This document shows, in pieces, positions 44,109 through 54,900 of a stretch of 64,000 bases of DNA. Below the pieces are notes generated by a model, which worked only from the letters and a program-made list of their open reading frames with translations, was not told where the DNA came from and did not search any database. Numbering within the stretch: the stretch's first letter is position 1; the number at the start of each line of letters is the position of its first letter. Made by a program: the position numbers and the translations under genes. Location: assembly GCF_900188355.1 (NCBI RefSeq), contig NZ_FZNX01000002.1:496001-560000 (forward strand). Direction: 5' to 3'. Origin of the DNA: Lutibacter flavus (GTDB taxonomy: Bacteria > Bacteroidota > Bacteroidia > Flavobacteriales > Flavobacteriaceae).

Positions 44109-45213
44109 ACATCAAAAACACGCAAAGCTACACTTAAGAGATAATGATAATTTTGCACCTAATGAAGTTTCATTTGTTGGAACAAAATGCGATGTTATTT
44201 CTAATTTAGTAAGTAAAATTTCACAAGAACTAGCGCAATATAAATTGGCTTATTTTGATGCTTCTCATAATGATTCAATAGCATCTGAAACTTTAGAAAA
44301 GTTTGTATTTCATCATAAAGGAACTGTAAAAATTGAAATGAATTCAAGCGTAAATAAATTCAATCAGCGTGTTCAATTTTCGCAATATGATCTTTTATTT
44401 ATTAATGGAAACCATTATCAAGGTGCTAAACAGATTTTAATTTTAGATAATCAAAAAGAAGCTTCAGTTTTAAAACGACTAGATCAGTTAAATAATATAC
44501 AATTTGTTATAAAATTAACAGAAGATTCCAAATATTTCGACTTTTTAGAGCAACACAATCCTCAAATAAAAAACTTAATCTGTTATCATATTGACGAGGT
44601 TGCTGAAATTTCAAAACATATAGAAAATTTAATCAAAGAAAAAATTGCTCCAGTACAGGGGTTGGTATTAGCTGGTGGGAAAAGCACACGAATGGGTACC
44701 GACAAAGGAACCTTAAACTTCTATGGAAAAAACCAGAGAGATGTTGTAATTGAATTACTTGAAAAGCATAATTTAAAGACGTTTTTATCAGTAAGAGAGG
44801 AACAGGAGATTGGAATAGAAAATAAAATAACCGACAAATTTTTTGGATTAGGTCCGTTTGGTGCAATTTGTTCGGCGTTTCAGGAAAATCCAGATGTAGC
44901 CTGGTTGGTAATTGCTACAGATCTACCATTTGTAAATGATGATGTAATTCAATTGCTGTTAAAACATAGAAATCCTTCAAAAGCAGCAACCACAATTAAA
45001 GGAAAAAACAAACAATTTCCAGAGCCTTTAATTGCCATTTGGGAGCCAAAAAGTTATACTTTATTATTAAATTATTTAGCTCAAGGATATTCTTGTCCGC
45101 GCAAAGTTTTAATTAATTCTGATGTTGAAATTGTTGAAATAGACGATGACTTCATTAGAAATATTAATACTCCCGAAGAATTTAAGGATGCTCACAAAGA
45201 AATAAATGGATAA
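44101..45213 (+). CDS. mobA: MobB-like/MobA fusion, molybdenum cofactor guanylyltransferase
   Basis: 370 residues. The C-terminal part (about 180-370) is MobA: QGLVLAGGKSTRMGTDKG binds GTP and IATDLPFVNDDV carries the metal-binding Asp. The N-terminal part (about 1-175) has a strand-loop-helix start, VSFVGTKCDVISNLVSK, at the place of a MobB P-loop. The GKT/S of a Walker A motif is missing, so it looks like a MobB relic that may only bind molybdopterin. MobA makes the guanine dinucleotide form of the cofactor, as used by DMSO-reductase-family enzymes such as that at 61652. Confidence 0.85.
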   Translation: MGKHQKHAKLHLRDNDNFAPNEVSFVGTKCDVISNLVSKISQELAQYKLAYFDASHNDSIASETLEKFVFHHKGTVKIEMNSSVNKFNQRVQFSQYDLLFINGNHYQGAKQILILDNQKEASVLKRLDQLNNIQFVIKLTEDSKYFDFLEQHNPQIKNLICYHIDEVAEISKHIENLIKEKIAPVQGLVLAGGKSTRMGTDKGTLNFYGKNQRDVVIELLEKHNLKTFLSVREEQEIGIENKITDKFFGLGPFGAICSAFQENPDVAWLVIATDLPFVNDDVIQLLLKHRNPSKAATTIKGKNKQFPEPLIAIWEPKSYTLLLNYLAQGYSCPRKVLINSDVEIVEIDDDFIRNINTPEEFKDAHKEING

Positions 45214-46054
45214 CATAATTCATATACTTAATGGAGATAGTACTTTACCAATTTTAGAACAATCCGGAATAAAAGGGGATGTTGTTGTATGGAGAGAAAT
45301 GTTATGTGAAGGACGGCTCAGTATTGATTTTGCGAGTGATGAATTCTGGAATAATAGATATACTTATTTTGAAACTGAAATTGGAGTTAAAAGACTAGAT
45401 TATTTTGATAAAACAATAAAAGAAATTCTAAAATTAAAAGATTTATCTGATTATAATGAAGTGGTTTTATGGTTCGAATTCGATTTGTTTTGCCAGATTA
45501 ATTTATTAGCAGCTTGTACTTATTTATTAGATAATTATGTGAAAAAAGCAAACTATTATTTGGTTTGTACAGGCAAGGAAAAAGGAAAAGAAGGCTTACA
45601 ATCTTTATCAAATTATTCGCCTAAAGATTTTAAAAAATTGTATGCGAATAAATCACCTTTAAGTAAAGCTAATTTGATGTTTGCTAAGGGTTGTTGGAAT
45701 GTTTATGTAGAAAATGATTTTGAAAAGTTAAAAGCATACAATTTTAATCAAAGTGCAAAGTTTGAGTATTTGGAATTAGCAATAAATCAACATTTAAAGC
45801 TGTTTCCAGGAACAAACGGATTAAATCATATAGAAAATAAAATACTGGAAATAATTAATTCATCAGCTTTAGCTGAAAATGAAATAATTAGGGCATTACT
45901 TATTTGGCAAAGCACAGAAACCGTTTATGGTTTTGGAGATCTACAGTATTTTCAATATTTAAAAAAGTTGAATAAATATTATAAAATAGAAGATTCGAAA
46001 TATTATTTAAATAACTTTGGGAAAACTATTTTAATTTTTGATGAAAACAAGTAG
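45206..46054 (+). CDS. DUF1835 domain-containing protein
   Basis: 282 residues. The start NIIHILNGDSTLPILEQSGIKGDVVVWREMLCEG is the DUF1835 signature. The family is uncharacterised, and the remaining helical part has no motif I can assign. It overlaps the mobA gene by eight bases and the MoeB-like gene by 14, so it is translationally embedded in the molybdopterin operon. A role linked to the cofactor is possible from position alone. Elsewhere DUF1835 genes occur without Moco genes. Confidence 0.75.
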   Translation: MDNIIHILNGDSTLPILEQSGIKGDVVVWREMLCEGRLSIDFASDEFWNNRYTYFETEIGVKRLDYFDKTIKEILKLKDLSDYNEVVLWFEFDLFCQINLLAACTYLLDNYVKKANYYLVCTGKEKGKEGLQSLSNYSPKDFKKLYANKSPLSKANLMFAKGCWNVYVENDFEKLKAYNFNQSAKFEYLELAINQHLKLFPGTNGLNHIENKILEIINSSALAENEIIRALLIWQSTETVYGFGDLQYFQYLKKLNKYYKIEDSKYYLNNFGKTILIFDENK

Positions 46055-47120
46055 CCAAGAATATTTTAAAAGACAAACTACTTTATCTGAAATAGGTTTG
46101 GAGGGACAAGAAAAGCTTCAAAAAGCCAAAGTTTTAGTAATTGGGTGTGGAGGTTTAGGAAGCCCCGTGGCTGTTTATTTAGCTACAAGTGGAATTGGAA
46201 ATTTACATTTAGTTGATTTTGATACAGTTTCAATTTCTAATTTACATCGTCAGGTTTTTTATAAAGTTGAGGATGTTGATAAACCAAAAGCTGCCGTTCT
46301 AGCTCAAGTTATTAAAGAAAGAGCACCATTTACAAAAGTTTCATTTTCAACTAATGCTGTTGATAAAAGTTCAATATTAGAATTAATTTCAGATTTTGAT
46401 GTTGTGGTTGATGGCACTGATAATTTACAAATTAAATACTTAATTAATGATGCTTGTGTGCTGTCTAAAAAACCGCTGGTTTATGGATCTTTATACAAGT
46501 TTGATGGGTATGTTGCTACTTTTAATGTGTTAAATGGAGAAGGTGATTATACAAGTAATTTGCGTGATGCATTTCCTAAAATTGCTACAAACATTCCAAA
46601 TTGTGAGGAAGCGGGAACATTAAATCCTATTGTGGGAATAATTGCTTTATTACAAGTTAATGAGGTGATTAAATTAATTACAAAAATTGGGAAACCTTTA
46701 TTAAATCAGCTTTTAATATATAATTCACTTGATAATTCACAATTAAAAGTAAAGATAAAACGAAATAAGTCGTTGATATTTAAAGATATTTTTAATGATT
46801 CTACTTATTTGAGTGAACAATGCGAAACACAGGATAGTTCACTTTTAATCACTTGTGATGAATTAAAAAGTAGGTTAATTGATGAAAATATTAAAATTGT
46901 GAGTGTTGTAAACGATATTAATGCTACACTTCCCTTTGAAGTAGATCAAAAAATACCTTACACAACATTTAATGTAGATGATTTTATTCCGGATTTTAAA
47001 AAATACTATGTTATTGTTTGTAACAAAGGAATTACAAGTTACGATGTTACTTTAAAATTAAAAGAAAAATACCCTTTGCTATCCATTTTTAGCTTATCAG
47101 AAGGAATAGACAATTATTAA
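46041..47120 (+). CDS. moeB: MoeB/ThiF family adenylyltransferase with rhodanese-like tail
   Basis: 359 residues from the ATG at 46041 (a TTG one codon earlier is ignored). The ATP-binding loop is VIGCGGLGSPVAVYLATSGIG, with NLHRQVFY and VDGTDNLQIKYLIND downstream. The catalytic Cys is in NCEEAGTLNP. The CxxC zinc pairs usual in MoeB (as in CYRCLFP) are replaced (GDYTSNLRDAFPK). A C-terminal rhodanese-like domain (about 265-359) has the loop VIVCNKGITSYDV. It should adenylate the C-terminal Gly-Gly of MoaD and pass sulfur to it. Confidence 0.87.
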   Translation: MKTSSQEYFKRQTTLSEIGLEGQEKLQKAKVLVIGCGGLGSPVAVYLATSGIGNLHLVDFDTVSISNLHRQVFYKVEDVDKPKAAVLAQVIKERAPFTKVSFSTNAVDKSSILELISDFDVVVDGTDNLQIKYLINDACVLSKKPLVYGSLYKFDGYVATFNVLNGEGDYTSNLRDAFPKIATNIPNCEEAGTLNPIVGIIALLQVNEVIKLITKIGKPLLNQLLIYNSLDNSQLKVKIKRNKSLIFKDIFNDSTYLSEQCETQDSSLLITCDELKSRLIDENIKIVSVVNDINATLPFEVDQKIPYTTFNVDDFIPDFKKYYVIVCNKGITSYDVTLKLKEKYPLLSIFSLSEGIDNY

Positions 47121-48890
47121 ATGCAACAACCATTAGAATTTTATACGAATCAAAAATTAATTTTTGAATTAGAATTATCTAAATTAAAAAAGAAATTATC
47201 AGTTTCAAGTGTCTTGAGATTGCTTACTTTTTCAGCTATAATTTTAGGGGTTTATTTATTTTTTGGAAACCTTCCAGCCATTTTTTCAATAATAGGAGTT
47301 GGGGTTATTTTATTTCTATATTTATTATTTAGACATAGTAATTTACAGTACAAATACAATCTAAACAAAGCATTAATTGAAATAAACAACATAGAAATTA
47401 AAGTTTTAAATAGAGATTATCTTCATTTAGATGATGGAAGTGAATTTATAAATCCAAAACATCCTTTTAGTTATGATATTGATTTGTTTGGAAAAGGCTC
47501 TTTTTTTCAATACTGTAATAGAACTGTAACTTTTGAAGGTAAAAATGAGTTGTTTTCTGAATTAACTTCAAACACTATTTTATCTATTGAAAACAAACAA
47601 AAAGGAATTAAAGAATTAAGCGAGAAACCTAAATGGAGACAACATTTTTCAGCAATTGCAAGTTTGGTGAAAGTGGAGCATTCAGCAAAAGAAATTGTTA
47701 ATTGGATTCATAATTATAAGTCTAATTTCCCTAAATACTTTTCTTATTTACCAAAGGTGTTTTCTTTAATATCATTAACATTGATGGTACTTTTAGGACT
47801 GCAAATTATTCCTGAAATTGTGTTGTTGCTATGGTTTTTTATTGGTTTAGGGATTTCGGGTTCTTACCTTAAAAAAGTAAATGAATTGTATGAAAATTCG
47901 GGTAACGCTAAAGACACGTTTAAACAAAACCACAAATTATTAAATGAAATAGAAACAACTTCTTTTTCATCAGGTGTTTTGAAGAATAAACAGTTAGAAA
48001 TTAAAAATGAAAATGAAAAAGCATCCATAATTTTTAAGAAGTTCTCTAAATTATTAGATGCTTTGGATCAACGAAATAATTTAATAATTGGCGTTATAGG
48101 AAATGGTTTTTTTCTTCGGGATTTACAGTTAGTTTATAATATAGAGAATTGGATAGGTAGTTATAAAAATAACGTTGAGAATTGGTTTAAAGTTATTGCG
48201 TTTTTTGATGCTCAAAATTCGTTGGCCAACTATGCGTTTAATCATCCTAATTATAATTTTCCTAAAATTAATAAGGATAAAAATGTAATTTCTGCTAACA
48301 AATTAGGACATCCTTTATTGAAAGAGAAACAACGAATTGATAACGATTTTACAATTGAAAATCAGCAATTTTTCATTATTACCGGAGCCAATATGGCTGG
48401 AAAAAGTACTTTTTTAAGAACTGTTTCCCTATCAATTGTGATGGCAAATATGGGATTGCCGGTTTGTGCCAAAAGCTTTGAATATGCTCCAATTAAATTG
48501 ATTACAAGTATGAGAACATCGGACTCTTTGGCGGATGATGAATCGTATTTCTTTTCGGAATTAAAAAGGTTGAAGTTTATTGTTGATGAAATAGAAAGTG
48601 ATGATTATTTTATCATTTTAGATGAAATATTAAAAGGTACAAATAGTACAGATAAGGCAATTGGATCTAAGAAATTTGTTCAAAAATTAGTAGCTTCTAA
48701 TTCTACTGGAATTATAGCTACACACGATTTAAGTTTGTGCGAAATTGAAAAAGAATTAACAGAAGTTAAAAATTTCTATTTTGATGCAGAAATTATAAAT
48801 GATGAATTACATTTCGACTATCAGTTAAAAAATGGAATTTGTAAAAATATGAACGCATCTTTTTTATTAAAAAAAATGAAGATAGTTTAA
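47121..48890 (+). CDS. Membrane-anchored MutS-like ATPase
   Basis: 589 residues. Two pairs of membrane helices are visible, at about 35-75 and about 205-255. A MutS lever/ATPase region follows. The Walker A GANMAGKSTFLRT (about residue 420), DDESYFFSELKRL, and Walker B YFIILDEILKGTNSTDK with GIIATHDLSL are all intact. It lacks the mismatch-recognition domain, so it is not MutS1. It belongs to a membrane MutS-like group common in Bacteroidota, of unknown role. Its last codons form the left arm of a terminator and lie in the direct repeat that flanks the giant gene. Confidence 0.86.
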   Translation: MQQPLEFYTNQKLIFELELSKLKKKLSVSSVLRLLTFSAIILGVYLFFGNLPAIFSIIGVGVILFLYLLFRHSNLQYKYNLNKALIEINNIEIKVLNRDYLHLDDGSEFINPKHPFSYDIDLFGKGSFFQYCNRTVTFEGKNELFSELTSNTILSIENKQKGIKELSEKPKWRQHFSAIASLVKVEHSAKEIVNWIHNYKSNFPKYFSYLPKVFSLISLTLMVLLGLQIIPEIVLLLWFFIGLGISGSYLKKVNELYENSGNAKDTFKQNHKLLNEIETTSFSSGVLKNKQLEIKNENEKASIIFKKFSKLLDALDQRNNLIIGVIGNGFFLRDLQLVYNIENWIGSYKNNVENWFKVIAFFDAQNSLANYAFNHPNYNFPKINKDKNVISANKLGHPLLKEKQRIDNDFTIENQQFFIITGANMAGKSTFLRTVSLSIVMANMGLPVCAKSFEYAPIKLITSMRTSDSLADDESYFFSELKRLKFIVDEIESDDYFIILDEILKGTNSTDKAIGSKKFVQKLVASNSTGIIATHDLSLCEIEKELTEVKNFYFDAEIINDELHFDYQLKNGICKNMNASFLLKKMKIV

Positions 48891-48904
48891 GGATGCGAAT
48901 TCAC
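48870..48904. repeat. Left copy of 35-bp direct repeat flanking the giant gene
   Basis: Seven A, then TGAAGATAGTTTAAGGATG, one variable base (C), and GAATTCAC. The same occurs at 58837-58871 with T as the only difference. This copy holds the true 3' end of the MutS-like gene. On the reverse strand it also reads GVNSHP-stop, a relic of the moaE C-terminus. Confidence 0.92.
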
Positions 48905-48928
48905 TCCTAAACTATCTTCATTTTAAAA
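48873..48928. terminator. Long hairpin terminator between the MutS-like and giant genes
   Basis: A 17-bp perfect stem (48873-48889 with 48908-48924), extended by GGA/TCC after one bulged A, with an 11-base loop. T and A runs on both sides allow termination in both directions. The right arm is an inverted copy of the MutS-like 3' end. Confidence 0.85.
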
Positions 48929-48931
48929 TAT

Positions 48932-51900
48932 CTACTCTTTTATAATTTTAACGGAAACAGGATTCTCTAAATGCACTTTTATTAGATATACTGCATTAGG
49001 TTTATTTCGAATATCTAATTGTACTTTTCCATTAATTACTTGATAAACTTCAGAAGAAATAAGTTGTGAGTTTAAAGTAAACAAATCAATTTTTACTTCT
49101 TTTAATGATAATGGTAAGGCTACTTCAAAAATCCCTTTTGTAGGATTTGGGAAAACTACAATTTCTTCAAATAAGTTTATAGTTTTTGAGAAAATACCTT
49201 CACAACTAATTGCTGTTTTTATTTCAATTAAATCTCCATGTTTATTATTTAAATCAAATGTTGAAGACATTGTTTTAAATACTAATTGTCCGTTTACGAT
49301 TACATCAAAAGGAGCAGTTCCTTTTTCAATTACAATAGCTGTTTTATTTGCGGTTGTACTCGCTTTTCCAGAAACTGTTTCACCTTCTGCTATTTCAATG
49401 GTATAACATTGTTTAGAAGTTACGTTAGGAACAGTTATGCAAATATCATAAGTCCCGGGTTCTAAATTTTCAATTGTTAAATCATTGGTTAAATTGTATT
49501 CACTGTCATTTATAGTTACTAAATAATCATATGTAATTGTTGAAGCTATTTTAATTTGACCATTGTTTTTATTTGGACAAGTTTCATTAATAGTTTCAAT
49601 TTTAAAATTGTTTGAAGGCAATACTATACACCCGTTAAAATTAACAATTTCTCCTTCTGGAGTTTCTGGGCATAGATCTTTATCATTCATTACACCATCA
49701 TTATCATCATCTAATTGACTTTGAGAACAACCATTTTCGTTTACGGTTTCTCCTTCTGGAGTTTCTGGGCATAAATCATTTTCATTTAAAATTCCATCTC
49801 CATCGATATCAATACTTGAACAATCTTCAGAAAAGATAGTAAGAGTGTCTTTATACCATTCTTTGTAATTACCTTCTTTATTGTTAGCCGCTGTTTCATT
49901 AGCGACTTGAATACACCCTAAACTAGAATTCCCTCTAGAATCCATATTTATTAATTCAAAATTATAGCTTAAATCTAAATTGGTTAAGTAATTATTAAAA
50001 CCATAAAACTGTTCTAGTTTACTATTCGCAGTTAAATTAAGAGTCTCAAGTAGATTGTCATTTAAAATAATTCTTACCAATTTTAAGTTTTTACTCAAAT
50101 CTAAATTAGTTAATTGATTACCATATAGATATAGGTATTCGAGTTTTGAATTTTCAGTAATATCTATACTTGTTAGTTGATTGCCATAACAAAATAAAGA
50201 TATTAAATTCAAATGTGCACTTATATCTATACTTGATAAACTATTAATGCCACAATCTAAAAATTGCAACTCTATGTTATTATCTACATCTAATTCTGTT
50301 AGTTGATTCCAGGTACAATCCAGATGTAACAATTTAGAATTTTTGCTTAGGTCTAAGTTTGTCAAACTATTTTCTCGACAAACTAATATTTCCAAATTTA
50401 TATTATTATCTAAATCTAATTTTGTTAGTTGATTCCTAGAGCAATGTAATTGTGACAATTTAGTGTTTTTGTTTACATCTAAGTTTGTTAGTTGATTATC
50501 ATTACAATTAAGCAAACCTAAATTCTCATTTTGACTTATATCTAAGCTTGATATCAGATTTCCATAACAGTTAAGGTTTTCTAACTCTGAATGCTGACTG
50601 ACATTTAAATTTTGTAACTCATTTTTAGAGCAATTGAGTTCTGTTAAATTTTTAAAGGCCTCTATTCCTGTTAAATCTTTAATTTCTTTTTCTGATACAT
50701 TTAAATTACTTACTTTTAAAGCATCTTCATTGTTTATTTGTTTATTTATAATTCCATCACTATCAATCCCTAAATCTATTAATGCCTGTTCAAAATTAGC
50801 ATCTGGTATGTAAACAATTTGATTAACTGAACAACCATTTTCATCAACGGATTCACCTATTGGTGTTTCTGGGCAAAAATCATTCTCATTTAAAACACCA
50901 TCACCATCAAAATCTGTATTTGAACAATTTTCAGAATAAAAAGTAAAAGAATCTTTATACCATTCATTATAATTATCTACTCCATTATTAGCATTTACCT
51001 CATTGTCTACTTGAATACAAAATAAATTAGGATTATTCACAGAATTAAAATAATTTAACTCAAGATTATTACTTAAATCTAAAGAAGTTAGCTGATTATT
51101 TTTACAGCTAAAACTAGCTAAGTGCTTATTATATTGTAGGTCTATATTAATAAGTTGATTATTATCGCAATAAAAATACAATAATTGCACATTATTACTC
51201 ACATCCAAGCTATTTAGCGGATTATTATAGCATAGAAAATTGGTTAAATTAATATTGTTGCTAACATCTAAACTACTTATTTGATTATTAAAACATTGAA
51301 AATTAGTTAAATTAATATTATTACTAACATCTAAATTTACCAATTGATTCGTATGACAAAACAAATCCTCTAATTCAATGTTTTCTCTAACATTTAATTC
51401 AGAGAATTGATTATTATAACACCAAAATGAACGTAGTTTAGTATTTTTACTTACATCTAATTTGGCTATTTGATTGTCATTACACCATAAAGTATGTAAT
51501 TTAGTATTTTTACTTACATCTAAATTTGTTAACTCATTAGTATGGCAAACAAAACTTTTTAATTTAGTGTTTTTACTTACATCAATATTTGCCAAATTAT
51601 TATTAGAACAATGAAAATATTCTAGATTTATATTGTTACTAATATCTATACTGGTTAGTTGATTATTACCACCATAATAATAAGTCAGCTGAATATTATT
51701 GCTTAAATCTATACTAGTTAATTCATTGTCTGAGCATGAAAGTGTTCTTAGATAATTACTTTTACTAACATTTAAGCTACTTAATTGATTAAGAGTACAA
51801 TTAACTCCAATTAGTTGTTTGTTTTTACTTAAATCTAAATTTGTTAATTCGTTAGAGCCACAATATAAATATTGTAAATTTTCAAAGGCTTCTATTCCTG

Positions 51901-54900
51901 TTAAATCTTTAATTTCTTTTTCTGAAACGTTTAAACTATTTACATTTAAAGCATCAATCTTAGAAATTTGTTTATTAATAATTCCATCACTATCAATTCC
52001 TAAATCTATTAATGCCTGTTCAAAATTAGCATCTGGAATTACTACAATTTGATTGACTGAACAACCATTTTCATCTACAGTTTCACCTGAAGGTGTGTCT
52101 GGGCAAATATCAATGTTATTTAATACACCATCATCATCAAAATCTGTATTTGAACAATTTTCAGAATAGATAGTGAAAGTATCTTTTTGCCATTCTTTAT
52201 AATTACCTTCTTTATTATTAGCAGCTGTTTCGTTTCCTACTTCAATACAAAATAAATTAGGGTTGTTAGAAGAATTAAATTCAACTAATTCAAGATTGTT
52301 TTTCAAATTTAAATTTGATAATTCATTATCAGATATGTTTACTTCTTCAAGATTTGAATTAAAGCTAAAATCAATATTTTTAAACTGGTTAGATTTACCT
52401 AGAAAAACTCTTAAGGCTACATTTTGACTTAAATCTAAACTCTCTAATTTGTTTTCACTACAATAAATAACGGCTAAGTCTTTTTGGTTAGATAAATTTA
52501 ATTCTGTAATATTATTTCCAATACAATTAAACCCAGTTATTTTTTTATTTTGAGAAATATCAATTGAAGTAAACTGATTATATTCTATTTGGAGTCCTGT
52601 TAACTCTGTGTTTTTACTAACATCCAAATTATTTAATTGATTTGCAGAACAGTCTAAATTTATTAATTTTATATTATTACTTACGTTTAGACTTGTTAGA
52701 TTATTTATTTGAACATGTAAATATTCTAAATTTTTAAAGGCTTCTATTCCTGATAAATCAGCTATATTTTTTTCAATTAAAATCAATTCACCAACATTTA
52801 CGGCATCATATAGAAACATCTCTCCATTTATTTTGCCATCGCTATCAATCCCTAAATCAATTAGTGCTTGTTCAAAATTAGGATCTGGTATATAAACAAT
52901 TTGATTAACGGAACAACCATTTGCATCAACCGAATCACCTAAAGGAGTATTAGGGCAAATATCATTTTCGTTCAAGACTCCATCATCATCAAAATCTGGA
53001 TTGGAACAGTTTTCTGAATAAAATGCTGATGAATCTTTATACCATTCTTTATAATTACCTACTCCTTCATTCGCTGCCGCCTCATTTAAAACTTGAATAC
53101 AACTTAAATCTAAATTGTTTGTAGAATTAAATTTTCCCAAATCAATACAGCTACTTATATCTAGATTTGTAAGTTGATTGTTGTAACAATGAAAACGAGT
53201 TAACTTACTATTTTTTATTAAAACAAGACTTGTTAGTTGGTTATTTGAACAATCAAAATTTTCTAACTTACCATTTTCACTAACATCTAAACTCGTTAAT
53301 TTATTATTATTACAAATGAGCTGAATCAATTGATTATTATTTTTTACATCTAGTAGTTGAAGAAAATTCTTCCAACAATAAAATAAACTTAATTTAGTGT
53401 TTTTACTAACATCAATACTAGTAAGGTTATTGTTGTAACAATAAAAATCGATTAATTTTGTGTTTTTAGTTACATCTAATTCTGTAAGGAGATTATCATA
53501 ACAGTATATAGAAGTTAAATTTGTATTATTAGTAACATCCAAATTTTCTAATAAGTTTTTTGAGCAATTAAGTAAAACTAACTGTCCATTAATACTTAAG
53601 TTAAGGTTAACTAACAAATTGTTTTCACAATGAAGGAAATTTAATTTATAGTTTTGATTTGTATTTAATAATGAAAGTTGATTATTGGAACAACTTAATT
53701 GAATTAAGTTACTTAACATAGTTACGTCTAATTCTGTAAGCAAATTGACTGAACAACCCAGATCAACAATTTCCTTATTTTGACTTAAATCTAAACTTGA
53801 TAATTGATTATTATAACAATTTAATTCTAATAGCTTTAAATTCTTGCTTACATCTAAACTTTTCAAGTTATTAGAAAAACAGGTTAATTCTAATAAGTTT
53901 TCAAATCCTTCAATGCCTACTAAGCTTTCAATTTCTTTTTCTGAAACGTTTAAATTATTAACATTTAAAGCATCAACCTTAGATATTTGTTTGTTAATAA
54001 TTCCGTCACTATCAATTCCTAAATCTATTAATGCCTGTTCAAAATTAGCATCTGGTATGTTAATTTTTGAATTTGACAAAGTACAACCAACATCATTAAC
54101 CGCTTCTCCTAATGGAGTTCCTGAGCATTGATCTATGTCATTTGTTACACCATCACTATCATCATCTAGTTGACTTTGTGAACAGCCATTTTCATCTACG
54201 GTTTTTCCACTTAGTGTATCTGGACATAAATCTATTCCGTTTAAAACTCCGTCATTATCATCATCCAACTGACTTTCTGAGCAACCATTAGCATCTACAG
54301 ATTCTCCAATTGGTGTATTTGAACATTGATCTGCATCATTCAAAACACCATCTCCATCATCATCTAACTGACTTTCTGAGCATCCTGATGCATCTACAGT
54401 TTCTCCTGTTGGTGTATTTGAACATTGATCTGCATCATTTGTTACTCCATCATTATCATCGTCTAACTGGTTATCTGCACACCCATTCTCATTTACAGTT
54501 TTTCCACTTAGTGTATCTGGACATAAATCTATTCCATTCAAAACGCCATCACTATCATCATCTAATTGACTTTGTGAACAGCCATTTTCATCTACCGTTT
54601 CTCCTGTTGGTGTATTTAAGCATTGATCTGCATCATTCATAACACCATCGTTATCATCATCTAACTGACTCTCTGAGCATCCTAATGCATTTACAGCTTC
54701 CCCAGTTGGTGTATTTGGGCAAATATCAATATCATTCATAATACCATCTAAATCATCGTCTAAAAGTTGACTTTGTGAACAACCATTAGCATCTACAGAT
54801 TCTCCAATTGGTGTATTTGGACATTGATCATTATCGTTTATAACGCCATCTCCATCATTATCTCCATTTGAACAATATACTGAATAAATAGAAAACGTAT

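Noticed and set aside
54310-54642. Forward-strand His/Leu-rich frame inside the giant gene
   Set aside because: Shadow of the TSP3 repeats, repeating with the same 99-bp period.
54078-54866. Regular 99-bp repeats that could suggest a CRISPR array or satellite
   Set aside because: They are in frame in the giant gene and encode calcium-binding TSP3 repeats. There are no spacers of constant length between identical repeats and no cas genes.
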